Of a stretch of 64,000 nt of DNA, positions 41,072 through 48,828 are shown piece by piece. Made by a program: the position numbers and the translations under genes. Positions within the stretch are counted from its first letter, which is position 1. Each line of letters opens with the position of its first letter. The notes under the pieces are model-generated. The model was given only the letters and a program-made list of their open reading frames with translations. It was not told the DNA's origin and made no database searches. Location: assembly GCA_020634755.1 (NCBI GenBank), contig JACKBC010000008.1, positions 62,001 to 126,000 on the forward strand. Direction: 5' to 3'. The DNA is from Caldilineaceae bacterium. GTDB taxonomy: Bacteria > Chloroflexota > Anaerolineae > Caldilineales > Caldilineaceae.

Positions 41072-41118
41072 ATCAGTAGAATACAGTTGCAACAGATTGC
41101 GTCGGATCCAGCAAACCC
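41072..41118 (-). repeat. R1 repeat copy H, half element
   Basis: ATCAGTAGAATACAGTTGCA followed by GATTGCGTCGGATCCAGCAAA lines up with the CTACTGAT half of copy A. The other half is missing. Confidence 0.45.
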
Positions 41119-41157
41119 AGAAAATTTTACGGACAGATACGAATAGAATGACAAAGC

Positions 41158-41203
41158 GACAAGGTGATCGGGTGTGGTAAAATACGCACTCGTTCACCTT
41201 GTC
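41158..41203 (+). promoter_or_regulatory. Promoter and palindrome before the response regulator
   Basis: GACAAGGTGA (41158-41167) and TCACCTTGTC (41194-41203) are perfect 10 bp arms around an extended -10 box TGG TAAAAT (41175-41183). A repressor or the regulator itself could bind over this promoter. No clear -35. Confidence 0.4.
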
Positions 41204-41239
41204 GTCTTGACATAGAAATTAGATAGCTTTTAGAGAGCC

Positions 41240-41932
41240 ATGCCAAAAACAATCCTTGTGGTAGACGACGCAAAAAGCCTGCGCACGCTGGTCAGCAGCT
41301 ATTTAACCCAAGAAGGGTTTCGAGTCGTAACGGCTGCCGATGGCCAAGAAGCGCTCTTTGTGGCGCGTGAAGAAAAGCCCGACCTCATCATTCTGGATCT
41401 GATGATGCCCGAAATGGGGGGATACGAATTCATGCGCGCCTACAGCCGCGAAAAGGATACGCCCATTATCATTTTGACGGCCAAAGTGGAAGAGCACGAA
41501 AAAGTGTTGGGGCTGGAGCTGGGCGCCGATGACTATGTGACCAAACCCTTCAGCCCGCGCGAATTGACGGCGCGCGTGCGGGCCGTCCTGCGGCGTTTGG
41601 GCAAAGAGGCCGCTGCCACAACCACAGGCAATGTTTTGCGGGCGGCAGATATTGTGATGGACAAAGAGGCGCACTCTGTTATGGTGAGCGACCAAGAGGT
41701 GACGCTAACACCGTCCGAGTTTGAAATGCTGGCCGTGTTCATGGCCTCGCCCGGCCGCGTTTTTTCGCGCATGGATCTGCTGGAGCAACTGCAAGGCGAT
41801 GCGTATGAGGGCTATGAGCGAACCATAGACGTACATATTCGCAACTTGCGCGCCAAAATTGAACCCAATACGCGCGACCCACGCTATATTGAGACCGTAT
41901 ATGGCGTGGGCTACCGCTTTACGGCAAAGTAA
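41240..41932 (+). CDS. OmpR/PhoB-family response regulator
   Basis: 230 residues. Receiver domain (about 1-120) with acidic pair Asp9/Asp10, phospho-Asp53 in IILDLMMPEMGG, Thr in ILTAKVEEH and Lys in VTKPFSPREL. C-terminal winged helix (about 130-228) with LTPSEFEMLAVF, RTIDVHIRNLRAKIEPN and YGVGYRF. The next gene, 11 bp downstream, is its histidine kinase. Start at 41240 follows TAGAGAGCC. Target genes unknown. The palindrome at 41158-41203 may be an autoregulatory site. Confidence 0.95.
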   Translation: MPKTILVVDDAKSLRTLVSSYLTQEGFRVVTAADGQEALFVAREEKPDLIILDLMMPEMGGYEFMRAYSREKDTPIIILTAKVEEHEKVLGLELGADDYVTKPFSPRELTARVRAVLRRLGKEAAATTTGNVLRAADIVMDKEAHSVMVSDQEVTLTPSEFEMLAVFMASPGRVFSRMDLLEQLQGDAYEGYERTIDVHIRNLRAKIEPNTRDPRYIETVYGVGYRFTAK

Positions 41933-41943
41933 AGAGTGATACC

Positions 41944-43302
41944 ATGTTGCGCTCGTTAGGATTAAAATTGACGCTGGCCTTTCTTACGGTCGCCATTTTG
42001 AGCGTGACGCTGGTGGCCATTGTCATTGGCCAGCGCACCATGCGTGAGTTCGACCAATTTGTCAGCGATCGCTTTCAACACACGCTGATTGAACAGCTGA
42101 CGGACTATTATGCCAGCAATGGAAGCTGGCGCGGGCTGCTGGATGAGCGCGATCACGGCCCGGGAGGGCCCCGCTTTATGCGCACGCGCCCTGAGCTGGC
42201 CGGCATTACGCTGCTGGATGCCAACGCAAATGTTATTTTCAGCAACCTGCCCAAAGGGGCGCGCGAATTCCCCATCCCCAATAGCACCTATAAAGAAGTG
42301 GCCCTCAAAGTCAACAACCAAACCGTGGGCTGGCTGCAACTCAATCTGCCGCCCGATAATAGCGCCCTCATCAGTGGCGCAGCCGAGCTGGAGTTCTTGC
42401 GTCGGGTGCGGCTGGCCACCATTTATAGCGCCGTGGCCACCAGTCTGCTGGCCGTTTTGCTGGGCTGGTTGCTGGCCCGCGCCATCTCCAAACCGGTGCG
42501 CGAATTGACGCTGGCCACCCAGGCCGTCGCCCAAGGCCAATTGGGACATCAGGTCACAGTCCAATCCAGTGATGAAATCGGCCAACTGGCCACCTCATTT
42601 AACCAGATGAGCGCCGATCTGGCTCACGCCACCCAATTGCGTCGCCAGATGACGGCTGATATTGCCCACGACCTGCGTACGCCACTCAGCGTGATTTTAG
42701 GCTACACAGAAGCGCTCAACGACGGCAAGCTGAGCGGCGACGAGGAAATTTACGACACGCTGCACAATGAAGCCAAACATCTCAATCATCTCATTGACGA
42801 TCTGCGGCTGCTCTCTCTAGCCGACGCCAAAGAGCTGCCGCTCAATTTGGTCGAAGTTGAGCCCGCCGAAGTTTTGCAACGCACGGCGGCCGCGCACCAA
42901 ATGCGCGCCCAGCAGGTCGGCATTGCGCTGGAAATAACCACACCGCCAGCATTACCCACCATCATCGCCGACCCAGAACGGCTGGCCCAAGTGTTGGGCA
43001 ATCTGGTCAACAACGCCATTCGGTATACAAAATCTGGCGGCGTCATCAGCTTGCGGGCCGGCCTCCAGGGCCATGCGGTGCTGCTCCAAGTGCAAGACAC
43101 CGGCGCCGGCATTGATGCCGACGAGCTACCCTACATTTTTGACCGTTTCTACCGCGGCGACAAGTCGCGCTCAAACAGCGGTGAATCTGGACTGGGGTTG
43201 GCCATTGCCAAATCCATTGTTGAAGCGCAAGGCGGCGCGATTACCGTGGAAAGTACGCCGGGCGTGGGCAGCACATTCATTGTGGCGTTGCCTACTGCAT
43301 AG
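41944..43302 (+). CDS. Sensor histidine kinase, BaeS/PhoR-like
   Basis: 452 residues. First helix about 8-30, extracytoplasmic sensor about 31-155 (a small PAS/Cache-like domain with ITLLDANANVIFSNLP), second helix about 157-179, HAMP (about 180-232), HisKA with phospho-acceptor His242 in ADIAHDLRTPLSVILGY, and ATPase domain with NLVNNAIRYT, DTGAGID and SGLGLAIAKS. Partner of the regulator 11 bp upstream, and the two stop/start regions are nearly abutting. An unrelated transcript starts after the R2 element that follows. Confidence 0.95.
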   Translation: MLRSLGLKLTLAFLTVAILSVTLVAIVIGQRTMREFDQFVSDRFQHTLIEQLTDYYASNGSWRGLLDERDHGPGGPRFMRTRPELAGITLLDANANVIFSNLPKGAREFPIPNSTYKEVALKVNNQTVGWLQLNLPPDNSALISGAAELEFLRRVRLATIYSAVATSLLAVLLGWLLARAISKPVRELTLATQAVAQGQLGHQVTVQSSDEIGQLATSFNQMSADLAHATQLRRQMTADIAHDLRTPLSVILGYTEALNDGKLSGDEEIYDTLHNEAKHLNHLIDDLRLLSLADAKELPLNLVEVEPAEVLQRTAAAHQMRAQQVGIALEITTPPALPTIIADPERLAQVLGNLVNNAIRYTKSGGVISLRAGLQGHAVLLQVQDTGAGIDADELPYIFDRFYRGDKSRSNSGESGLGLAIAKSIVEAQGGAITVESTPGVGSTFIVALPTA

Positions 43303-43607
43303 ACCGCAAAGCGTTTGGCTTAGCACTTACACGAGGGGTGTGCATAAATATTTTAGTCGCGTAGGGGCGGGCTAGCATGCGTCGCACTGCCCAGAAGAAC
43401 AGCCGTCATGCAGACGCCTGGGCGGGTCGTGCGTCGCACGTAGGCCACGAACCATTTCCACTCGAGCAGCGCATTATGCACACCCCTCACTTACATGGAT
43501 GCTCGACTGACCAAGCGGTACGGCGAGCATCCATATGCGGCGGTCTTCCATGCAACAGCAATGGCAAACACGGCGTCCGTTGGGCAAATTCCAAAGGAGG
43601 GGGCTTT
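43303..43607. other. Intergenic region filled by an R2 element
   Basis: 305 bp: R2 (43333-43488) with flanking direct repeats, then 120 bp with the ribosome site of the next gene. Nothing else recognised. Confidence 0.6.
43333..43488. repeat. R2 element, best-preserved copy, with likely 8 bp target duplication
   Basis: Inverted ends GAGGGGTGTGCATAA and TTATGCACACCCCTC (with one extra base at the 3' copy). Two GCGTCGCAC boxes inside (about 43379 and 43430). CACTTACA occurs at 43324-43331 and 43488-43495, directly at both ends, fitting an 8 bp target-site duplication. No open frame of its own, as in a MITE moved by a transposase elsewhere. Confidence 0.75.
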
Positions 43608-44486
43608 ATGCTTTCAATTACAACCGATTATGCAACCGACCACGGCGATCCTGAGCCTTATTTGCGGGCCATTGCCGAAGCCGGTTTTACGCACATTCAC
43701 TGGTGCCACCACTGGCGCGCGGATTTTCTGTATGCCGACGCCGAAATCGAGCAAATTGGCCGTTGGCTCAAGCAGTATGGGCTGATTCTCAATGATGTGC
43801 ATGGTTCCGAGGGCATTGAGAAATTCTGGTATTCACCCAAAGAGTACGCTCGGCAGGCCGGGGTGGAGCTGGTCAAGAATCGGCTTGATTTTGCCGCACG
43901 GCTGGGCGCCGACGCCATTGTGATGCACGTTTACCCAGACACGGTGGCCCCCAACTTGCGGCCCTACAACGAGATCGCCTGGGCGCAGCTGCGCCGCACG
44001 CTGGACGAATTGGAACCCTATGCACGGGAACGTGGTGTAACCATTGCCATTGAGAATCTAATTGACTCGGTGGGCATCCATGCCGGCGCCGTAGCGCTCC
44101 CCGACGCAGCCGACAATTTCGACCGCATTGAGGCGCTCTTCAGCCTGTATGCAGCCGATTTTCTGACCCATTGCTACGATTCCGGCCACGCCCATTTGGG
44201 CTACGACCGCATGGAGCGGCTGGATCCAATCAAAGAGCGGCTGACCGTGCTGCATCTACATGATAATGATGGCAGTGGTGATCAGCACCGGCTGCTCTTT
44301 CAGGACACCATCCAATGGGAACGGCTGGCCTCGCTGATCGCCCAATCTGGCTATACGAAGCCAATCAGCATGGAGGTCTCCATGCGCCACAGCGGCATTG
44401 ATGACGAGGCTGAATTCCTGCGGCAGGCTTTTGAAACGGGCACGCGCTTTGCCAAAATGGTGGCTCAACATCAAGATGGGCAGTGA
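43608..44486 (+). CDS. Sugar phosphate isomerase/epimerase (xylose-isomerase-like TIM barrel)
   Basis: 292 residues of the AP-endonuclease-2/epimerase fold. Metal-ligand and barrel segments: THIHWCHHWRADF, LILNDVHGSEG, DAIVMHVYPD, VTIAIENLIDS (Glu), FLTHCYDSGHAH and LTVLHLHDNDGSGDQH, and a final Glu in PISMEVSMRHS. Substrates in the family are keto-sugars or inositol derivatives. The exact one cannot be told. ATG 43608 is preferred over longer frames that run through the R2 element, because AAAGGAGGGGGCTTT precedes it. It stands alone on its strand. Confidence 0.88.
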   Translation: MLSITTDYATDHGDPEPYLRAIAEAGFTHIHWCHHWRADFLYADAEIEQIGRWLKQYGLILNDVHGSEGIEKFWYSPKEYARQAGVELVKNRLDFAARLGADAIVMHVYPDTVAPNLRPYNEIAWAQLRRTLDELEPYARERGVTIAIENLIDSVGIHAGAVALPDAADNFDRIEALFSLYAADFLTHCYDSGHAHLGYDRMERLDPIKERLTVLHLHDNDGSGDQHRLLFQDTIQWERLASLIAQSGYTKPISMEVSMRHSGIDDEAEFLRQAFETGTRFAKMVAQHQDGQ

Positions 44487-44507
44487 GGCGGCAAATACAA
44501 ACTTCTA

Positions 44508-44566
44508 CAGAGTGCGGCGCTGTGGAAGCAATAGACCAACTTCACAGAGTGCGGCGCTTTTCTCTT
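44508..44566. repeat. Direct repeat ACAGAGTGCGGCGCT with hairpin, between convergent genes
   Basis: Two copies of ACAGAGTGCGGCGCT about 35 bp apart. The first also forms a CTTCTACAG/CTGTGGAAG stem. May serve as a terminator for both neighbours. Confidence 0.4.
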
Positions 44567-45499
44567 TTACCCCTTGACCGCGCCCTCCATCATGGCGGCA
44601 AAAAAGGTGCGGCGGGCAAAGAGAAAGATCACCACAATCGGCAGTGCAATCAGAATGCACGCAGCGGCGACGACCTGTAAATTAATAATGTTCTGGCTCA
44701 AAAATTCATACAGCCCAAACATGGCCGGTTTGAGTTCATTTTTGGCCAGCAAAAGATAGCCGGCAATAAATTCATTCCACACGTTGACAAACGTTAGCAG
44801 AAAAATGGCCATGAGGCCGGGCAGCGCCAAGGGTATGCTAATACGCATGAGCGCCCCCACCGGCGTGCAGCCGTCGATTAGAGCCGCCTCATCCAGATCG
44901 CGCGGAATGGCGTCAAAGAACCCTTTGGCAATCCAGACGCTGAGCGGTAAGAAAAATCCCAGATAGACCACCACCAAGAAAAGCCGGTCGTCATAAAAGG
45001 GCAGCTGTGCCTTGCGCAGATTGGCGCCGATCTGATAAAGCGCCAGCAAATTCGTCAATAGCGGCACGCCGGTAATGGCCAAAATACTGACTAGCAACGT
45101 CTGATGTCCCCAAAAACGATAGCGCGAAAATGCATAGCCAGCCATGCCGGCCAGTAGCACAACCAACAGTGAAGTTGTTGTGGCATAGAAAAATGAGTTG
45201 GGAATATAGACGCGCACAATGTTGCCCGTCAGCGCCCACGGCAGCAGAGCGCCCGCGGTGGGCTTGGGCGCCAACACCCGCTGATAACCTTCGGTGGCCC
45301 AGCGACACTGGGTTGGATCAAAGGCGCTGGTGGGCGTATCACACGGTAAAATGTTGGGCGGGTTGCGCACAATATCGCGCTCGCCCTTAAACGAGATAAG
45401 CACGGTGGCCGCCACGGGAATGAGCGCAAATAGACAGATCAGAATCAGCGCGCTGTTGAGCAGCCAAAGCTGGCGCCGCTTCAAAGTTGGTGAATGCAT
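44567..45499 (-). CDS. ABC sugar transporter permease, MalG type
   Basis: 310 residues, six predicted helices. The coupling (EAA) loop is AALIDGCTPVGALMRISIPLALPGL. Start at 45499 (MHSPTLKRRQLWLLNS) is one base past the TAG of the MalF-type gene, so translation is coupled. It has a 40-residue extracytoplasmic stretch after helix 1 (IVRNPPNILPCDTPTSAFDP), longer than in many relatives. It forms the channel with the upstream MalF-type protein. The binding protein is the one at 47278-48654. No ATPase is encoded here, so a shared MsmX-like ATPase elsewhere is inferred. Confidence 0.92.
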   Translation of the reverse strand: MHSPTLKRRQLWLLNSALILICLFALIPVAATVLISFKGERDIVRNPPNILPCDTPTSAFDPTQCRWATEGYQRVLAPKPTAGALLPWALTGNIVRVYIPNSFFYATTTSLLVVLLAGMAGYAFSRYRFWGHQTLLVSILAITGVPLLTNLLALYQIGANLRKAQLPFYDDRLFLVVVYLGFFLPLSVWIAKGFFDAIPRDLDEAALIDGCTPVGALMRISIPLALPGLMAIFLLTFVNVWNEFIAGYLLLAKNELKPAMFGLYEFLSQNIINLQVVAAACILIALPIVVIFLFARRTFFAAMMEGAVKG

Positions 45500-45500
45500 T

Positions 45501-46466
45501 CTACTGTTCCTCTCCGCTCGGTTCGCCATGCGCGCGCGTCACGCGCAGCGTCCCCGCAATGAGCCCCCAATTGACCAGCCCAATCAGCAGGGCCAGTGCG
45601 CCGGCCCGCCCAAATTCGAGCTGCCGCCAGCCAATGGAATAGAGCATGTAGCTCAACACCTCCGTCGATGAACCGGGTCCGCCGCCGGTGAGGCTAAAGA
45701 CCATGCCCACGCCGTTCATGCCGCTGAGCGTCAGGCTGAAGAGCGCCACCACAATCGTGGGCAGCATCAGCGGGATCATCACGTAGCGGATGACTTGCCG
45801 GCTGTTGGCGCCATCAATGCGGCTGCTCTCCAGCACCTCGTTGGGCACGGTCTGCATGGCCGCCAACAGCAGCAGCGTCACAAACGGCAGCGCCCGCCAG
45901 GTAGAGGCCAAAATCAGATAGATCATGGCCGGCGCCGGCGGAAAGGGAAAGTCACCAAACCACGGCCGCGGTGGCACTGCGGTCAGCACAGAGAGGCCAT
46001 CCGGCGGAAAAAGCGCTGGATTTTGCAGAATGCCGGAAAAGAGGCCGTAGTCCGGCACCACAAGCAGCCGAAAGACAATGCCCACAATAATGTCGGCAAT
46101 GATCCACGGTATAAAAAGTAGCGTGACGTAGAGGCCGGAAAAACGCAATCGTCGATTCAATAGAAGCGCGATCACAAAACCAAGCACCAGCGTGAGACTG
46201 GCAAAGCCCACCAGAAAAACCAGCGTATGTCCCACACTTTCGGCAAAAAGCCCCATGCCAAAAAGCCGCTCAAAATTTTGCGCCCCCACATAGACCCAGC
46301 CCTGCGGCTCGCGGTCATGGAAGCTCAGCCAAACCGTATAGAGCGCGGGGTAAACCTGTACGGTGAGCAGGATGACCACGGTGGGCAAAAGCAGCCAAAA
46401 AGGCAGCGAACGCTGCAACCATCTTTGCAATTTACTGCGTTTTGTGGCTTGCGGGGCTTGTATCAT
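45501..46466 (-). CDS. ABC sugar transporter permease, MalF type
   Basis: 321 residues with six helices and the EAA loop SSRIDGANSRQVIRYVMIPL. First helix about 20-40 (WLLLPTVVILLTVQVYPALY) follows a basic N-terminus. It ends in TAG next to the ATG of the MalG-type gene. The gene for its binding protein is on the same strand 812 bp upstream. A PPOX gene on the other strand and an R2 repeat now lie in between, so the original operon has been opened. Confidence 0.92.
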   Translation of the reverse strand: MIQAPQATKRSKLQRWLQRSLPFWLLLPTVVILLTVQVYPALYTVWLSFHDREPQGWVYVGAQNFERLFGMGLFAESVGHTLVFLVGFASLTLVLGFVIALLLNRRLRFSGLYVTLLFIPWIIADIIVGIVFRLLVVPDYGLFSGILQNPALFPPDGLSVLTAVPPRPWFGDFPFPPAPAMIYLILASTWRALPFVTLLLLAAMQTVPNEVLESSRIDGANSRQVIRYVMIPLMLPTIVVALFSLTLSGMNGVGMVFSLTGGGPGSSTEVLSYMLYSIGWRQLEFGRAGALALLIGLVNWGLIAGTLRVTRAHGEPSGEEQ

Positions 46467-46823
46467 AAAGAGTAACCATTCAAGATTGTTGGCGCATCAA
46501 TCACCATGTGGGGTGTGCATAAGTATTCAGCTGAGGCAAGGCGGCTAGTGTGCGTCGCGCTGGCCAGCAAAACAACTGTAGAGCAGCCGCCACAGCGGCC
46601 AGAGCGTCGCACACAAGTCGGTCACATAGTTCACTCAAGTAAAGAATCACGCGCGCCCCTTACTGCCAGAGCGCTGGCCGTGCAGTCCTGTACGCGAATA
46701 ATTTTGCGCTCGCCCACATCCGTGGGATGATAAGAGGAGTACGCAAAGAGGCGTACGCGCAACAAACGATTATATATTACATCGTCTTTTACCGAGTATT
46801 TTACCGAGCGAAAGGGCAAACCA
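46467..46823. other. Intergenic region with R2 element
   Basis: 357 bp between divergent genes. R2 copy (46510-46660). After it an AT-rich stretch (46768-46805) with a TTTTACCGAG duplication, likely the promoter region of the PPOX gene. Confidence 0.5.
46510..46660. repeat. R2 element, decayed right end
   Basis: Left end GGGGTGTGCATAAGTATTCAG matches the 43333 copy. GTGTGCGTCGCG and GCGTCGCACAC boxes are inside. The right end CGCGCGCCCCTTAC no longer pairs. Confidence 0.6.
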
Positions 46824-47213
46824 ATGGTAGCAATTCCTGAATCACACATCGATATCATGGACAAAAAGTCATTTGTCCATGTGGCAACCGTGGATTCTGA
46901 AGGCGTTCCGCAAGTGACGCCCGTCTGGGTCGATCATGAAGATGGGTACATTTTGATCAACAGCGCCAAGGGCCGCAAGAAAGATCGCAACATGCGGGCC
47001 CAAGCCAAGGTGGGGTTAAGCGTACAAGACCCAGATAATCCCTACCGCTATTTGGGTATGCAGGGCCGCGTTGTGGATATTACCGAAGAAGGCGCCGCGG
47101 CCCACATTCACAAATTATCGCACAAATATAATGGCCGCGACTATCCGCTGAACCCGCAGGAAACCCGCGTTATTTACAGAATAGAGCCCGAACGCGTCTG
47201 GACAATGGGTTAA
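46824..47213 (+). CDS. PPOX-class flavin/F420-dependent oxidoreductase
   Basis: 129 residues, the split-barrel fold of pyridoxamine-5'-phosphate oxidase relatives. Conserved segments: SFVHVATVDSEGVPQVTPVW (mobile strand), SAKGRKKDRNMRAQAKVGLS, YLGMQGRVVDITEEGA and IYRIEPERVW. In actinobacteria and Chloroflexota such small members often use F420 or heme/biliverdin. The substrate is undefined. The gene runs opposite to the sugar-ABC genes on both sides and ends at a 14 bp stem. Confidence 0.9.
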   Translation: MVAIPESHIDIMDKKSFVHVATVDSEGVPQVTPVWVDHEDGYILINSAKGRKKDRNMRAQAKVGLSVQDPDNPYRYLGMQGRVVDITEEGAAAHIHKLSHKYNGRDYPLNPQETRVIYRIEPERVWTMG

Positions 47214-47230
47214 TCAGATAACTGAACTTA

Positions 47231-47265
47231 ATGACAAGATGAGGCATAAATCCTCATCTTGTCAT
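47231..47265. terminator. Perfect 14 bp hairpin between convergent genes
   Basis: ATGACAAGATGAGG (47231-47244) and CCTCATCTTGTCAT (47252-47265), 7-base loop. No U-run on either side, but the position between two converging stops fits bidirectional termination. Confidence 0.65.
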
Positions 47266-47277
47266 CCCCTCCCGCTA

Positions 47278-48654
47278 TCAATTACCGGCGTTATATTCGT
47301 CCTGCGCCGCCTGGAGTTCGGCAGCAATATCGGCCGTGGGATCTTCCTTGATCACCTTGTAAATGGCCGCCATACCCAGCTTTTTAGCCTCAGCCAGGCG
47401 CTCCAGCGATCCATACCAGGGGCTGCATGCGCTCTGGGCAATCACTTCGGCAGCTTCCAGATAAAATGGCGATTGGAATTGTTCGGCTGATTGCGTGGCG
47501 CTCAACACAGGAAAGCCACCACCCGGTCGCAGCACCCAATCGGCATTTTGGCCCGGCTCCATAATCCAGTTGATATAGTCCTTGGCCGCCTCGGCATTCT
47601 TGGCGCCCACTGGAATCCCAAAGCCGGAAACAGCCGTGCCACACCCCGGAGTTTCCCCTTCTGGCGCCACAAACGGAGCTAATATCACGTCACCGGCCGT
47701 AATGGCATCCAGCATGTCTTCTTCATTGCCTTTGGTATATTCAGTACCATTGGGCGCCGTGAGCGGATTGACGTAGCGATAGCCAAAGAGCCCCGTGGGG
47801 AACGAACCAGCCGATGCATCCTTAAATGCTTCTTCTTCCTGCCAATTGCCCGCAAAGATAATCTCCGGCGCGTAGCCATTCTGCACAATGGTGCGCAGAA
47901 ATTCTACTGCCGCCACATTTTCCGGCGTATTGAGCGTCATATTGCCTTCGCCATCATCTAAAACGCCGCCAAATGAAGAAAGAGCCGTCCAAACCGCCCG
48001 CGTCAGTCCTTCCCCGTCAAACGCGGTTGAGCCAAAGAACGTAATGGCATAGAGCCCCTGCTCTTTCAAGCTTGCAGCCGCGGCCAGGAATTCATCTGGC
48101 GTCTTGGGGAAACCATCTGGAAAGCGGTCTTTCCATACGTAGACCAATTGAGGCTGCTGGGCAACGGGAATGCAATAGAGCGCGCCATCGGGCCCTTTAC
48201 ACGCTTCCAGCGCATGGGCATCCAAGTCGGCATACCAACTCTGGGCGCTGGCCCATTCGGTCAGATCCTGCATGACGCCATTTTTATAGAAAAGGGTCAC
48301 GTTGCCGCTGCCCGTGTGGAACAGATCCGGCACATCGCCGCCGGCCTGCACCGCGGCCACCAGCTCAGCCGCCATTTGATCCCAGGCTTTGGGCTGATTT
48401 ACCCAGTTCCATTTGCCGGCAAAGGCTTCATTAAAGAGCGGAACGGTGTCACGCAAATATTCGTTGCCGACCCGCTCATCGGACGCCGGATCTTCATTAT
48501 TCTGGTCATATTGATACCAGGTAACGAAATCTTTGATTTCGGTGGCATCTTGGCCGTCACTCTCGGCGCCCGGCGTTGGCGCTGGCATGGCGCAACCAGA
48601 GAGCGTTACAGCCAGCAGCAAAACCAAAGCAGTCCATGTGGAAAAGCGTTTCAT
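47278..48654 (-). CDS. ABC sugar transporter substrate-binding lipoprotein
   Basis: 458 residues, family 1 solute-binding protein. Lipobox VTLSGC with Cys21, Pro/Ala linker, then mature WYQYDQNNEDPASDERVGNE, and the sugar-site segments GSGNVTLFYKNGVMQDLTEW and FPTGLFGYRY. Start 48654 follows AAAGGAAACCCAACTCA. It is the likely partner of the MalF and MalG permeases further down the same strand. Specificity (di- or oligosaccharide, or glycerol-phosphate-like) is open. Confidence 0.92.
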   Translation of the reverse strand: MKRFSTWTALVLLLAVTLSGCAMPAPTPGAESDGQDATEIKDFVTWYQYDQNNEDPASDERVGNEYLRDTVPLFNEAFAGKWNWVNQPKAWDQMAAELVAAVQAGGDVPDLFHTGSGNVTLFYKNGVMQDLTEWASAQSWYADLDAHALEACKGPDGALYCIPVAQQPQLVYVWKDRFPDGFPKTPDEFLAAAASLKEQGLYAITFFGSTAFDGEGLTRAVWTALSSFGGVLDDGEGNMTLNTPENVAAVEFLRTIVQNGYAPEIIFAGNWQEEEAFKDASAGSFPTGLFGYRYVNPLTAPNGTEYTKGNEEDMLDAITAGDVILAPFVAPEGETPGCGTAVSGFGIPVGAKNAEAAKDYINWIMEPGQNADWVLRPGGGFPVLSATQSAEQFQSPFYLEAAEVIAQSACSPWYGSLERLAEAKKLGMAAIYKVIKEDPTADIAAELQAAQDEYNAGN

Positions 48655-48828
48655 TGAGTTGGGTTTCCTTTCGAGTTTATCAATCTTTAGCATTGCATCT
48701 GTGCAAAATGCACATTTATTATCACAAAACTGCGAACTTCCCGTCAAATGCTGAGCCGTTCGCCCGTCATAACGGCAATTTTGTAGTCAATTTATCCAAT
48801 TCGATTGAAGGCAAAGCCGACTTTGCAT

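Noticed and set aside
43377..43607. N-terminal extension of the epimerase through the R2 element
   Set aside because: The ribosome site is at 43593-43600 and the family begins at MLSITTDYA. The upstream codons are repeat sequence.
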